From Benincasa hispida (Eukaryota; Streptophyta; Magnoliopsida; Cucurbitales; Cucurbitaceae), in NCBI RefSeq assembly GCF_009727055.1, contig NC_052357.1:88078336-88142335 (forward strand): a stretch of 64,000 nucleotides of DNA, written 5' to 3'. Below the pieces are notes generated by a model that did no database searches, was not told where the DNA came from, and saw only the letters and a program-made list of their open reading frames with translations. Numbering within the stretch: the stretch's first letter is position 1; the number at the start of each line of letters is the position of its first letter. Shown here in pieces: positions 20,768 through 34,044 of the stretch. Position numbers and translations under genes: made by a program.

Positions 20768-21845
20768 GGATGGTTTGATAAGTAATTAGTCTTTTGTTTT
20801 TTGAAAAAGATTTATTCTTGTTTGATATCTAATCGAGTTTTCTGATTTTTCAATTTAAAAAATGTTTTTAAAACTGCTGAGAAATTTCAAAAACGAAAAA
20901 AAAAAATGGTTTTCAAGAATATGTTTTCGTTTTTGAAAACACGCGCTTTATTTATTTATTATAGAGATGGCTCCGTTTCCCTTGTGTCGTAGCGGTATGA
21001 ATATTTGTTTGGTTCAAATGCCAAAGTTCAAACTTGCCACAATGATTTTTCTTATCTTTTCCATCCTTTGTCATTTTATTTCTTTTCCATTTTATAATAA
21101 CAATTTTTAATATTTATATAGAAATAAAATGGTAAATAATGTCAAAATTATATATTTTTTTTGTTTTTTTAAATATATTACTTTCATACTTCACTTCCAC
21201 ATTTCATCTGTCCTTCCATTTCTTTCTATTTTAATTATAATAATAATTTTAACTTTCTATATGAATTTGAATGATAAATAACGCCAAACTTTTTTTTCCT
21301 CTCTAGTTTCACTTTCACACCAATTCTCTCTCTCTCTATCTTTTAAACAAAAATATCTCAATTTTTCAGAATAATATTAAAATTCAAAATTAAGAAAACG
21401 CGAATCATTGGATTCATTTTAATTATTATGGTTTCTTCACTCACTTATTATCTACTTTTATATAAATGAAACTATTTTATATTATATGATCAATATTTTA
21501 ATTTTTTTATTTGTGATTAATCAATATATTTTAAATAATGATATTGCTTCGTTAATATGAAATTTTAAGTATTAAAAATAAATATGTAGTTTTGTAACTA
21601 TTATATTATATGGAAATATTGCAAATATAGTTTAATTCTATTTCTTTTTATTAAAAAAATATAACTAAAAAGTCATTCAAATTTTTTTGGTTTTTTAAAA
21701 AACAAAAAAAAAAACATAATTATCGAAACATTTTTTTTAAAAAAATAATAATCAAACATGTATCGTTTTTGTTTCTTAAAAACTAAAACCAAAAAATATT
21801 TTCAAAAATCACAAACCAGAAATCAATTGGTTCTCAAACAGATCC
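20768..21845. mobile_element. Candidate non-autonomous DNA transposon (long imperfect inverted ends)
   Basis: The left end reads GGATGGTTTGATAAG, then TTTGTTTTTTGAAAA. The right end read inward gives GGATCTGTTTGAGAA, then TTTGTGATTTTTGAAAA. The match extends about 50 bp imperfectly. A small GC-richer core (GAGATGGCTCCGTTTCCC, about 20965) lies between. No convincing target duplication, so the class is unknown. Confidence 0.35.
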
Positions 21846-23771
21846 AAAGAACTTAATTATTTAAAAACTTAATTTTGTTTTTGAAATTTTGTTATAAATT
21901 CAATTGTTTCTTGATGAAAATCATTTTTTAAATAATATGAGAAATAAACATAATTTAAAAAAATAAAATGATTTCCGAACACCCAGCTCTAATTTTTTTT
22001 CCTCTATACATTTTTTTAATTCAAAATAAGAGTCGCAGAATTAGATTATGTGTACATATATTTCCACATCTACTTTGTTAACTAAAAAACAATTATATTT
22101 TCTTATAGAAAAAAACAACCTTCTTTTATTATATTTAATTGCATTCAATTATATACTTTTTATTTTGAAAACATATCTTAGAATTGATCCAAAGTTGCTA
22201 AGCACCAAAATCATTAAATCGGCTAAAGTGAATTTGACTCAATAGTATTGGCATGATCTCCGTCTCAAGGGATCCGAAGTTTAATCTTCTATCCTGTAAT
22301 TATTGAACTGAAAAAAAAGTTTGTTAAACCTAAATAAAAAGGTTAAAGTATTGTATTTCTCGTCACTGCAAAGAAAAAACCTAGAAAAACAATTTTTTAA
22401 AAAAAAAAAAAAAGAAAGAAAAGAATATATTAGTTCTGTTAATTCTGTTTCTTATTATAATATTCGAAACCATTATTATTATTTTTCTTCCACTGCTTCA
22501 ATAAAGAGGAAAGGTACATCATTTCAATAAATAAATAAATCTATAAAAGTACGTCATCCCTGACAACGGAAAATAAGATACAACTGTTTAATTTTTTTTA
22601 AAAAAAACAAAAAACAGAGATTAAATAAAACAAGGGATATGAATACAAATTATTTCTACGTAAGTGGTTACCATTACTTGGAGATTATGATCTGATTGAG
22701 CATAACGTTATATCTTCGATTTAAAAATTAGAAGGTCACAAATTCATTAATTTATTATTTAATATAATTTAAATTTTATTTTAATTTATAAATTTTATAT
22801 TTTAATATTTAAATTATCTAATATATTTTTCTAACCATATAAGTTTTGCATTAAAATCACATTGGTGGTTGTTTTATATATATGTAGAGCATTAGCATAC
22901 ACGTAACCTTTTTATTAGTTGATCGATGACATCATCACAGGTAAATAAGTGTTTCAAACTAGATATCCTTCGAACATAAATAAATAATAATATTAATTAA
23001 AATTATTATTTTTATTATATAATTATGGAGATAGATATCAAACCTCCGATCTTAAACGAATGAGTACATACATCAATATTATTATTAAATGAAACTCACT
23101 TTGATACCTTACAATGAATTTATAGCCTTAGTTATTGACTTAAATATTTGCAGAAAATTGTTGTTGTTATTATTATTCCGTGTCTAATAAATTCATCAAT
23201 TTTCATTTATGCGTTTGGAGTAGAAAAATTTTAACTCTGACTTTTTCGAAAAAATTTTAACTTTGACTTTTTCGGTCCAAGACATATATTTTAATAAGTT
23301 GATTTTGTTTTTGACCCATTGTTTGACCTGATCCTAAAACTCTTAATTCCATGTGGTTGATGATGTATATTTTTTTTTTCCATTCACAAATGTATTGCAT
23401 TCAATTTAAGGATTAAGTTAATAAGGTAGAAAATTGAAAATTTTATTTATAGATTTTTAGCTTGGCTATAGGGTAATTGTTATAAAAGAAAAAACAAAAT
23501 CTCACCAATAATCTGAATTTGGAAATTTGTTTATTCAGTTATATGGAAGGCGCGTTCCTAGAAATTATTAATTATCTATGTAATAATTGGCCGATAGAGA
23601 TACAAAATTATTTATGAATATAATAAAATTGTATGAATTAAAAACAAATGAACGGATATTGGCAGGTATGTCTAATAAATGAGAATCTGATTTGGACCAA
23701 TGATTGGAGCACAAAAAAATAATACTAAATTTTATTTAATATATAATGCCGTCAAAATCCAGCCAAACAAA

Positions 23772-23798
23772 CTATATATATATATATATATATATATT
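23772..23798. repeat. (TA)n microsatellite
   Basis: About 12 TA units. Confidence 0.9.
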
Positions 23799-25915
23799 TG
23801 TGTATTAGTTGGGAAATTTCTTTAATATAAATTATGGAAAATAAAAGGTTGTTTTGATTACGACAATTTCTAAATGTTCTAAATTAATGGAATATTATGA
23901 CTCTTGTTGTTTTCATTAATGCTCCAAAGATTCTTGATATTCTTAATTGATTTACCTGTGGATTATTAATATATATACACATATATATATTTTCCTGATC
24001 GAAGGACTCTTCAATTAATCAATCTTTTCAATTTGATTTCCAAATAATTACTCTATGATTTAATTATGACTCAATAATATTCGAAATTTTGGTAAGATGT
24101 CCTATAGGAGCGTTTGTTTCGTGGGTATCCTAGATTCTTATGGAGTGGAGATCTAGATTACCGTATTTGTTTTGCCTCGACATTTGAAGATTTCGATGTC
24201 CGGACGAAGGACATATAGAGAGTTTTGGATGCCTTTATAAAACATGGGTTTTCCAAATTTTCGAGTTGAAGACATCTCCATTTTACTTTTTTGTCCTTTC
24301 TTTTTATTTTATTTTACATATATATCATTCTTCATGTGCATCATATAATTAAAATAAATATTGTCAACCACGTATATCATATGTTCATGTCATAATTCCT
24401 ATTATTTTTTAGCAATATATTCAAATTAATATTTATTTTATAAAAAATCTTAGATTACGATATATTATTTTGTTGAGAAAAAAAACATATACAAATAATA
24501 TAAATTGATTTAATTTTAAAAGAAATTCAAATCGATAAAAATAAATATGTTATATAAATCCAAATTATATCAAATTAATTATAAAGTAATAAATAGTCGT
24601 AAGGGCCTCTTGAAACTTTATGTAAATTTAAGACATTCTCGAGTAGGAGTCCTACAAAACAAATATAGTTATCAAAATATTCCCAGATATCTGTAAAAAT
24701 ATTCATACAAAATAAACATGGTAATCTAAAGATGTCAGCTATAATTCCTAATATATATAATTTTAGGCATATAAGATTCCGGTTATCTACATCCCAAAAA
24801 ACAAACAATCTGTAAAAAAGTATCATAACTATACATGCAAATCCACAACAAATTATCTAAATACTTGTATTTTATACATAAAGGAATTAACATAAAATAT
24901 GTTGGGAGAATTGATGTATAGAAAGTGAATATGCTGGCAAGCTGATTACACCTTAACTAATATAGTAATTGGAATACACACTCTATGTAACAATTATGTT
25001 CAAACTAAAAGATAAGTCAGAGGGTATAACAATACTTATAAATTGAAGTATCCAAAAAACCTTTAGATGTTACGAAAACGTCAATAAATAGTTGATGCAC
25101 ACTTCTGATAAGCATTGTATGAAGAAAATTTATACTCTACATAGGGCTGCAAGTAAACTATAGCGATCTTTTTAGGAAGATACAACGACTAATTTCGGTA
25201 GAATATAACCTTGAATTACTTGAATCTAGGAGAACTCTTGAATACTTACTCTCAACTAAACTCGAGATTAAAAAAAAAATAAAGAAATGAGAGAATTTTT
25301 CAAATTGAAATGAGATCATACTCAAAAAATGAAGAAAGAAGGTGATGTTTATAGGTTAGCAATTTAGTAATGTTAAAAAGAAAAAAAACCAAATAAATAT
25401 AGAATTGAAACAATTGTAAAAAAATAAATCAATTGAGTTGCCAGTCGACCAAAATCAATCATAACACATTTAAATAAGATAAATCAAAAATTAAATTTAT
25501 ATATGCAATATCATCAAATTTGATGGTTTCAATTCAATTTAAAAACTTCACAAATGAATTGAATTTACGTATTAAAATCATCCAATTTTTCATTTATTTT
25601 CCAACATTATAAATATTAAAAAAAAAAAGATAAATAGAGATATATTCTCCACCAATATGACGAGACTAAAACTCGAACTGATTTATAAGTCAATCGATTA
25701 AAAGACGTTTCATTGATATTTAGCATTATTTTTTCATCTTTAAAGATAAGCTTCAATTGTACGATTCTAATGTTGCCATCTCTAATTAATTATATGATAA
25801 TGTTTATTTGACCAATCTCCATCAAACCAAAATGCATGCTGCAGGTGAATTTATATGATGGTTAAATTTAAATTAAAAGGAAGAAAATATAAAACATAGG
25901 TGCATGACATGAGAG

Positions 25916-26568
25916 TAGAGATGTCTACGGTGTAAGGATGGAGAAGTCTTCTTCGTCCTTGTCACCATCCCTCTATTTTATTTCCTGTCCCTTCGAATTT
26001 CTCTGGAAAACCGGACGAAAATTTTTCATGGGAATTTCATGGGGATTAGGTTCCTTTGGTGGAAAAATTCCCCACTGTTATTATTTTTTTTTTTTTACAA
26101 TTTTCTTATTTCAATTAAATATATATTTTTAACAATCCCTTAAACACATCCAATACAATTTTCTTTTAATTAAAATATTGTCAATTTTGCTAATAAAAAC
26201 AATAATATACCAGTTTAAAAAATATAATTAAAATGCTAAATTCTCATAATTTGTAAAAATTAAAATTCAATGATTAGAACGTCATATATAAAAATTACAA
26301 CATCTAATGAATTAAAGTAATAAAATCTTAAACTTAAATAATTATCCTAACAAATTATACAATATTAATATAAATATATACATATTATAAATTCATAATT
26401 TATATACAAAAGTCGAGATAGGGTGGGGACATGAGGCGGGATCGGGGTCGGGGAATATATTCCCCGTCTCCGGCCTTGAATTGCAGATGGAAAAAAAACT
26501 CCCCACTCCCTCCCTATTCCCGTATATTCGAGGATTCTCCAACCCCATAGATTTTTTAGACATCTCTA
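25916..26568. mobile_element. hAT-like non-autonomous element with perfect 12-bp inverted ends
   Basis: Ends TAGAGATGTCTA (25916-25927) and TAGACATCTCTA (26557-26568) are exact inverted copies. Flanks CATGAGAG (25908-25915) and TATGAGAG (26569-26576) give an 8-bp duplication with one mismatch. The subterminal regions are G/C-rich (TCATGGGAATTTCATGGGG on the left, CGGGGTCGGGGAA then CCCCGTCTCC on the right) and the interior is AT-rich. Same family style as 7550-8339. No transposase. Confidence 0.78.
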
Positions 26569-26576
26569 TATGAGAG

Positions 26577-26967
26577 TAGTCCACTGATAAATAATCAAAG
26601 TCGAAAACATTTTTTAATTATGTTTTTAAGCATTCAAATAATATTTCTAACTTAAATCCACATAAATTAATTATCTTAATTAAGTTTGTGGATATTTTTA
26701 GTACAATAATAATAGAGATGGAAAATCGAACCTTCAATCTTAAAGGAAGAAAAATCATGTCAATTATAGTTAAGTTTAATTAAGTCTTTCAATTGTAATT
26801 CAAATATAAAACTTATCATGAATGAAAGCGTAGCTCGACTAAAATGGTCATGTACCACCAAAAGTTTTAATTCGAGTATTAAATCCAAGACTTTTTTTTA
26901 TGAGAACATTAAATTCGAAAAAAGAAAGGACGCGTCCATGAAAGCACTCCACAAGAATATCATATTA
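26577..26967. other. Intergenic DNA with SINE-like trace
   Basis: No gene. On the minus strand near 26785-26715, ACTTAACTATAATTGACATG and then AGATTGAAGGTTCGATTT resemble boxes A and B of a tRNA-derived SINE head. No clear tail or duplication, so this is weak. Confidence 0.3.
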
Positions 26968-27090
26968 ATTTGTTTTTATCTTCAAAGCTTCCAACTTTCC
27001 CACAAGAATATCAACAATTAATTGGCATGCAAAATTAGTCATTTTCGATTCTAGGACCATCCACATACATTGTCGCATCCAAATCATCGT
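26968..27090 (+). repeat. Copy 1 of a ~117-bp direct repeat
   Basis: Shares TTTTTATCTTCAAAGCTT, ACAAGAATATCAACAATTA and ATTAGTCATTTTC with the tandem copies at 29524-29845. It is now separated from them by about 0.3 kb of unrelated sequence and the solo LTR. Confidence 0.75.
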
Positions 27091-27407
27091 AGGACGTTTG
27101 AGACAAAGATTATCCTAAGACTATAATAACTACATTTTGTTACCGTAAATATTATTTTGTATTCTTCATTTAGCTATTGTTAACACTATTTCAAAACCTC
27201 TATTTACTACAATATTTACTATTTGCTACAGTTTTTACTATTTTACATTCATCATTTTTTTATTCTTTGCTACAGTGTTTACTATTTTATTGTCAAACTA
27301 AAATAGTTTATATCTCAAACATATACTATCATAACTCAAACTAAAATAATCTATCCTCAAACACAAAGTATTATAATCTACATAATAATCTATGATTATA
27401 ATAACCA

Positions 27408-29493
27408 TGTAACGACCCGACCCCTAGGACTTAGGTAAGGCCGTTACTAAAATAAATGCATGCACAGAATTTAAAAATGACGCTCAATTATTTGAAATAA
27501 ATGCTAATTAAATAAGAGAAGTTCAAAAGACGTTTATTAAATGCAATTGTTAAAACAGTTAATAGGGTACCCAAAATTCTTAAAGGCTAATCAAAGGCAT
27601 ATAAAAGAAATAATCCTTAGTAATAAATTTTAAACAGTAAAACCAAATAACAAATTTCAAGATGCGGAAGCGAAAAGGTCTAGTCCCAATAACACGATCA
27701 CGAATTTCGCTGCGCCATCGCCGGTACATCTTTACCTTTTCCTGAAACATCAACCTAAGAAAGAATGAGTATGAAATACTCAGTAAGTAGCCCCATCACT
27801 GGGGTCAGGCTAGACATCTATGTTCTCTAGATACCCGTATATGGCACATAAATACATGAAACATACAAGAGACTGAGTCCTATCCTATTGTAGTTAAGTA
27901 TGCCCACAAAATTGGTGAATCCCGAAGGAAACACAAAACTGGTGAATCCCGAATGAAACACAAACTGGTGAATCCCGAAGGAAACACAAAACTGGTGAGC
28001 ATCTAACTAATCAATGAGGATATTCACACAGTCTTAACGTTCAAAAAATCAACACCGTACAATTCTAAAACATACATGAAATCCTTGGTACCATGGCTCC
28101 ATCACATACACATAATCCTCAACAACATAATATACAACATTCATGTAAACCTTACATCATAATTCTACAACATACAAGTATGCCTAACACTAGCAGGTCA
28201 GAAGTCGACATATGAAAACACATACCATCACATACTAACGATCAAGTGCTTAGGTGTGTATTTAAACAATTCAGAACTCGTGCCAGAACATACTTTAATT
28301 CAGATCATACTATCAATCAACATGCTAACAATTTACCATAACATACACTCACCATGCTAGCATACAACTAAAGCCTGGCCTGTGGGCAGTTCCAATGGTA
28401 AAACTACTTACCTCAAATAAAGTTTAAAAGTTAAGTTAAGCGAATAAACTCCTTTCTAGCTTTTCACAACTTTTGAATGAAATCCTAGAACATGGACAAA
28501 AATCAATATTAACCTTTAAGCCCAATTTTTAAACATTAAATCATTCCCAAATTACCAGCACAACTTACCCAAAAGCTTGTCGAAACCACATTCAAATCCT
28601 CTTGACACCACATTTTTTACTTCAAAGTTTCTCCAAAACTCGATTTTAAAGCCCAAAAAAATATGTGTCAATAGATTGAAGCAGAACACCATTAGCCAAT
28701 AAATCCAATTAAAATAGCACAAAACTTACCCCAAATCCACAAGTTCCGAAGACCCTTATTATTGGCAGCACAAACGACGAGAAACGACGGATCTGAAGCA
28801 CCCTTGCGTGGCTGACGGCGAGCGACCCAAAAGTGAGGCGTAGTGGTGGCCGCCTGGGTGTGGGTCTTCGGATCTGGGTGTGAATGACAGCGAAACTCAA
28901 GACTTTAGGCGACGACCTACAACCCATGGAGACCAGCGCGGGCTGGCGAGCGGTACCATCGGGGTTCGACGGTCGGAGACGCGACTGAGGAGAATCATAC
29001 GAAGATGGCACAGACGTGAGTGACTGGGTTTATGTAGAAGCGCGATGCACAGTAGACATTCAATTTCTGATCTGGGTGGCGATTGAAGGCTGGGCGGTGT
29101 GGCTGAGAGAGTTTCGACTTAGATCTGGTGGTTGACGATGCTGATGACTGAGGTGGCGATGGATTAATGGAGGTCGGGGAGGGGGTCTCGGTGGCTGCTA
29201 GAAGAAAGGGGGGAGAGAAAGAAAAGAAAAAGAGAAAGNAAAAAAAAAAAGAAAGAAAAGGGAAGGATTAAATAAAATAAAAATAAAATAATATATTTTA
29301 TTTTATTCATTAATTTCCGCCATCAATTTCCAACATAAATTTCCAACTTCAATAATCAAATTACAGTAATTACTCTTAATTGTCCAAAATTCCAAGAAAA
29401 AAACCCCTCTAACTAATGAAAATTACTGAAATTCCAAATAATAAAGTTGCTGAAATTACATTATTACTAAAAAAAAATGTGTGGGGTGTTACA
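27408..29493 (+). mobile_element. Solo LTR, probably Ty3-gypsy, 2086 bp
   Basis: Begins TGTAACGACCCGACCCC, ends GTGTGGGGTGTTACA and is flanked by AACCA at 27403-27407 and 29494-29498. TGTAAC...GTTACA ends with CCC/GGG are typical of long LTRs of plant chromovirus (Tekay/Del-type) gypsy elements. A GC-rich stretch at 28720-29200 is probably the transcribed leader part. It holds a small tandem repeat (27905-28000) and the only ambiguous base of the window (N at 29239, in a purine tract). Strand is given by TG-to-CA convention only. Confidence 0.82.
27905..28000. repeat. Minisatellite, ~27-bp unit, 3-4 copies
   Basis: Unit of the form CTGGTGAATCCCGAAGG followed by AAACACAAAA, repeated with few changes inside the solo LTR. 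Confidence 0.85.
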
Positions 29494-29523
29494 AACCAAC
29501 TCCTTGCTCCAAACGTCACCTAT

Positions 29524-29845
29524 TTATTTTTATCTTCGAAGCTTTTATTTCCCCATAAGAATATCAACAATTAATTGGCATGCGAAATTGGTCATTTTCT
29601 ATTCTAAGACCTTTTACATGCATTGTTGCCTACAAATCTTGTTTTTATCTTCAAAGCTTTCATTTCCCCACAAGAATATCAACAATCAATTGACATGCGA
29701 AATTAGTCATTTTCTATTATAAGACCTTCTACATGCATTATTGCCTTCAAAATCATTATTTGTTTTTATCTTCAAAGCTTTCATTTCCCCACAGAAATAT
29801 CAACAATTGATGGGCATGCGAAATTAGTCATTTTCTAATTTAATT
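29524..29845 (+). repeat. Tandem array of a ~117-bp unit, copies 2-4
   Basis: Three head-to-tail copies beginning TTTTTATCTTC(A/G)AAGCTTT, each with CCCCACAAGAATATCAACAA, GGCATGCGAAATTAGTCATT and TTCTAAGACCTT. The last copy is truncated after TTTTCTAATTT. Copy 1 lies left of the solo LTR. Confidence 0.85.
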
Positions 29846-32127
29846 TTGACGTATATCGTATTTTTTAGTTGAAGTAAAATCTAAATTGATAATTGTCTAG
29901 AGTCGTGTACTTTGAAAAAAGAAAAAAGGAAAAAGAAAGATTTCCAACAATACATTATAACTTATATATCTTTATTGTAAAGGCACGAATTGATAATCAT
30001 CACTTAAAATCTTGGATGAATTAACATTTTAAAATAAAATTCTAATTAAAAAATAATATAAATTGATTTACTTAAACTTTTAAGGATTACATTGATATAA
30101 TTATAATTCTTTTATCCAAATATAACATAATAAAATATTTAAACTATTGATACAACTCTCGAATGTTTAAGGGCTATCATTTTCGTTTTTTTTTTTTAAA
30201 AAACAAAAATTAAAAGGAGTTTAAATTGGAAAACAAAAAATGGGATGAAAATTGATTGATGGGTGAATTAAAAAAACACACGCTTTAACACATGGGATAA
30301 ATGCTCATCGAAGAGTCGTTCTCCAATTTGTCCCTAATAAAAAAAATAAAAATAATTTTTTATATATAAAAAAAGAAAACAAATTAAATAAAATAAAGTC
30401 ATATTATAAAAAAGTAAATAATAATTGAAATATTTTGTACATTTTGTAGTGTATCAGACAAAATACATACATATCCAGTCATCGTCCATATAAATGGTCC
30501 ACCAAATTGACATTTTTAATTTCAACTTTACAAACAAACGAAATTATTTGATATTTTTTTTTTCCAACTTTTTAATTTTTTTTTTATATACATATATATT
30601 TTGTGTGTGTGTGTGATTATGACTCAAACCACCTTATACTTGTGTATAGTTTTTTATATCATAATTACGTGGGAAAAGTATTATTTATAAATTAATAGAT
30701 AGGATCGTGATTTAGGTATTATTGTTATTTTTTTAGCATGATAAAAATAAAATCTAAAGAAGGTAAATATATATAGAAAAAACCACACGAATTGAGAGAA
30801 CTCCAGAATTTGGAGCTCGTCTCTTCAATTCAATTGGGCTTATTTGAGGCCCAATAAAGTGAATAATTAAGTTAGCCAGCCCGATCCGGATGTCAAAGCC
30901 CGGCCCAAAAGTAATTGCATGTATAAATTTTGTGCTTGAAAAATGACTAGTTCACTCTCTACCACTTAATTATAATATTATCAAGATGAAAATATTGTTA
31001 TCAGGGGTAAGTCAGATTTATGATATATCGACAAATATTTAAATATCGATGGATATTTTAGGAAGAGTCATGGATACTACGGAAATTCATAAAATATTAT
31101 GAATTTTTTAGTGAAATTTTATAACAAACTTATTTAAGTAATAACCTATGACTTTAAGCATATAAATCAATAGTTAGAAGCCAAATATGATTCGTAATGG
31201 AATAATAGATAATAATGAAAATCGAAAAAATTATTATAAACTGAATATTTTATTAATAAAGTTTACGTCATACAAAACCATGGCCAAATACAAGATTCAA
31301 TAATAAAAAGATATCTAAGAGGTACTAGCTCAACATTAACACAATTCATTTTATAAGGACAATATTGCTCTCAAGCCGTTGTATGTTAAAAAGTTATAAC
31401 ATAATTGAAAGTATGTCATCCATAAGTCTCAACATCAACCTTATATTATGACCGTCCAAATTCATCTCCTCCATACTTGAAACAAGTGAGTCAGCATCAA
31501 TGCGAATATCATCATGTGTGGATCTTCTACGAATGAAAGATTTACCTATTGCTCCAATTTTACATTTCTTTTCCAAATTTAATTTATTTGAAAATGAAAA
31601 TTTTGGATTGAAAATTAGAAATGGTAGCACATTGGAAAAGCTTGATATGGAAAAAGAAAAAAAAGTGATATATAGAGATAATCAGACGTCATATTGACGA
31701 AATATCCACAGTATATTCACAAAATTTTTTCGATATCTCCACAAAATATCTATGATTTTGTTGAACTGCAAAAGAAATTAGCCCAAAAAGATATATCGTT
31801 AATATTCGCGATATATTGTGAAATTTAGAGAAAAAATATCTTACCCCCCAATATCTCTATCGGATATGTGATTTTACGGATATATTGCAAATATATCGTT
31901 AGTATATTGAGACATTTTCATCCTCGAATATCATATTTTCGTTAAAATGTAGACAATTCCATGTGTTCATAGGTTTAGTATTGACATAAGGGGTTAAAGA
32001 CATAGGTAGAGGTATTGAGAGGCCATCGAGGTATATCATTAGTTTATAAATTTTAATAAGTAAAAATTTAGTTTGTGTACCTGACAATTTATAACGATTT
32101 AGTTCCTATCGTGAAAAATACTATCAA
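29846..32127. other. Gene-free AT-rich DNA with one candidate element
   Basis: No gene recognised. A GT microsatellite lies near 30602. A stretch at about 30985-31926 is rich in ATATCG words and may be a DNA transposon; see that entry. Confidence 0.5.
30985..31926. mobile_element. Candidate element with GATGAAAAT inverted ends and ATATCG words
   Basis: The left end reads AGATGAAAATATTG. The right end read inward reads GGATGAAAATGTCTC. Internal flanks on both sides are full of GATATATCG, CGATATAT and TATATCGTTA. Flanking bases do not form a clear duplication. No coding content. May be a decayed foldback or hAT/Mutator-type element. Confidence 0.3.
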
Positions 32128-32689
32128 CACTACAAGAAAAAACACCTTTCTTGACGTTTTCAATTTTAAATACTTGACGTTTTTATGAAAAAATGTCAAA
32201 AAATAGGTTATTTTAAATAAAAAAAATCAAGAATTGATTTTAAAAAGCGGGGGTTGTGCATTTTTCCTGAAAAATATAGTATTTGACGTTTTAAAAATGT
32301 CAAGTTTTCAATTAATGGATTCTTGACATTTTAAAAACATAAAAAATTGTAAAATATACAAGGTAGCATTGCACGCTAAAAAATAGCGTTGCATTGCTAC
32401 GTATTTTGACGGAAAAATAAAAAATGTGCGCGCCTAACACACGCAGCGTTGCAACGCTATGGGTTTTGACAGAAAAATTGTGTGCCTCTTGAACAACGTT
32501 ACAACACTCTTTTAGTAGTGTCATGACGCTATCGGACATATTTAAAAGAAATTCCAACCATCGATTTGCATTCTATGCAATTGATTTTTTGCGCAATACA
32601 CTCGAAATCTTCTTGGTTTTTCACTTCCCTTTGATGCATCTTTTTTATTCCATCAATCTTGAAGAGATTATTCATTGAGGTAAGTAAAT

Positions 32690-32970
32690 TTGGGGCATGA
32701 ACTTTCAAAGTTAGGGCTTAATCTCGATTTTCTTGTTTAGATTGGGTTTAAGTCTTGATTTTCTTGGTTTGATTAGGCTTAATCTTGATTTTTTTTGTTT
32801 AGATTAGGCTTAATTTTGTTTAGATTAGGTTTAATTCTTGATTTTCTTGGTTTGAGGCATGAAGTTTCATAGTTAAGGTTTGATTTTCTTAGTTTGGGGC
32901 ATGAACTTTCAAAGTTAGGGTTTGATTTTTTTGGTTTGAGGTTTGAACTTTCAAAGTTAGAGTTTAATTT
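32690..32970. repeat. Degenerate minisatellite inside the CACTA element
   Basis: Repeats of the form GGCTTAATCTTGATTTTCTT(GGTTTG) and GGGCATGAACTTTCAAAGTT alternate several times. Confidence 0.6.
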
Positions 32971-33620
32971 CTCATATATATTCCTGAATCTCATAATAAA
33001 CTCTTGTTTCATATTATTCTTGAATGAGATTGAATTTTAGAGAACTTACCATAGTTGGGATTGTCATTTTGCCAAAGTTAGGGCTTTAAGTTTAGAAAAC
33101 TTGTCACTTTTCATTAATTAAATACTTGCTAAAGTTAGATATGTCAATGTGTCTAATTTGTTAGGGCTTTATGGACTAAGTAATGCTTTGCCAAACTTGG
33201 ATTTAATTTTTAGTTATTGGAATTAATATATGTTTAGCACATTAGAGCACGTCCACACCTTGGGTTCAATTTGTTGAGGTTCGATTACACATTGGGTTCA
33301 ACATTTTTAGATGTGCTTGTCTTTTTTCTCTAATTTGTCTTACTTTCTTGAGGTTGGAATGTCGTAGAGTTAGAAATGACAAGTTGTATGTATTGGGAAC
33401 TTGTTTGTTTTCTACAACTTATTTTTTGAAGTTGATAATTGGGCACTGCTATAAATACATACGATGATACTGTGTACTACCTAGACTTAATCAAGACAAC
33501 ATCACAGGTAGATATATGATATATAATGACACGTAAGTTAACATTTTTCATTTGTAGTGTTTGTTTTAAAGTATACTTTATTTTAGAATAATTTGTGGTT
33601 ATTTCTTGACAAATAGGGAA

Positions 33621-34044
33621 ATTGCGATGTTTCAATCTCAAAATAATATTTAAAAAATTCGGAAACAAACCTTATGGAGAACAGTAAGACAAGTATAAAT
33701 TAACCATGACTACTTATTCATCATATTAAGTAGACATCTAGTGCGTAAGAATTACTTCATTCTTATTTACTGGTTTTTTCTCTGTAGTGTCCTCTACAAG
33801 TCGGGTGCACCGGATATGAATACTATGTCATGAGGTATATGAAGGATATTGTGACCAAAAGAAGCATTGTCGTGCCAAAATATGTTATTTTTATTTTGAC
33901 ATTTAAAATAGCATAGAGAAAAATAGAATCCATTATAATATTTGGCTTTTATGTTTATAGATTGATACAAGGAAATCATACTCACAAATCGAGTTAGATG
34001 AGGAGCGGATAGAGTTGGCTGAATTTTTAGGTTGTTACATGTGA
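33621..34044 (+). pseudogene. Ulp1-type cysteine protease C-terminus, three exon-like pieces, dead
   Basis: Piece 1 (to 33683) reads KQTLWRT with an in-frame TAA upstream and ends at a GTAAGA donor. Piece 2 (33788-33868) follows a TCTGTAG acceptor and reads CPLQVGCTGYEYYVMRYMKD. Piece 3 (33961-34044) follows TTTATAG and reads IDTRKSYSQIELDEERIELA, ending LGCYM and a stop. This is the end of the Ulp1/SENP-like protease domain often carried by plant CACTA and Mutator-like elements, which would cleave SUMO-like substrates. The family motif E-C-G-Y-Y-V-M-R is here G-Y-E-Y-Y-V-M-R, so the catalytic Cys is Tyr. The His/Asp half of the domain is absent. Introns are inferred from splice motifs. Confidence 0.72.

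Larger units (their letters stand above)
20363..25907. other. Gene-free AT-rich intergenic DNA
   Basis: Continuous AT-rich sequence with many A and T runs. Open frames such as 22048-22245, 22321-22530 and 24575-24826 are short, low-complexity and without domains. It holds a candidate element at 20768-21845, a TA run at about 23772-23798, and a possible tRNA-derived SINE trace near 23020-23065. Nothing else recognised. Confidence 0.6.

Noticed and set aside
22048..22530. Two short plus-strand frames
   Set aside because: AT-driven composition (Leu, Ile, Lys, Tyr) with poly-A runs. No sign of a gene.
24117..24290. PIF/Harbinger-type MITE suggested by GGAGCGTTTGTTTCGTGGG
   Set aside because: No matching inverted end or TAA/TTA duplication could be found.
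28709..29011. 100-codon minus-strand frame
   Set aside because: It lies inside the solo LTR in its GC-rich part, where long frames arise by chance.
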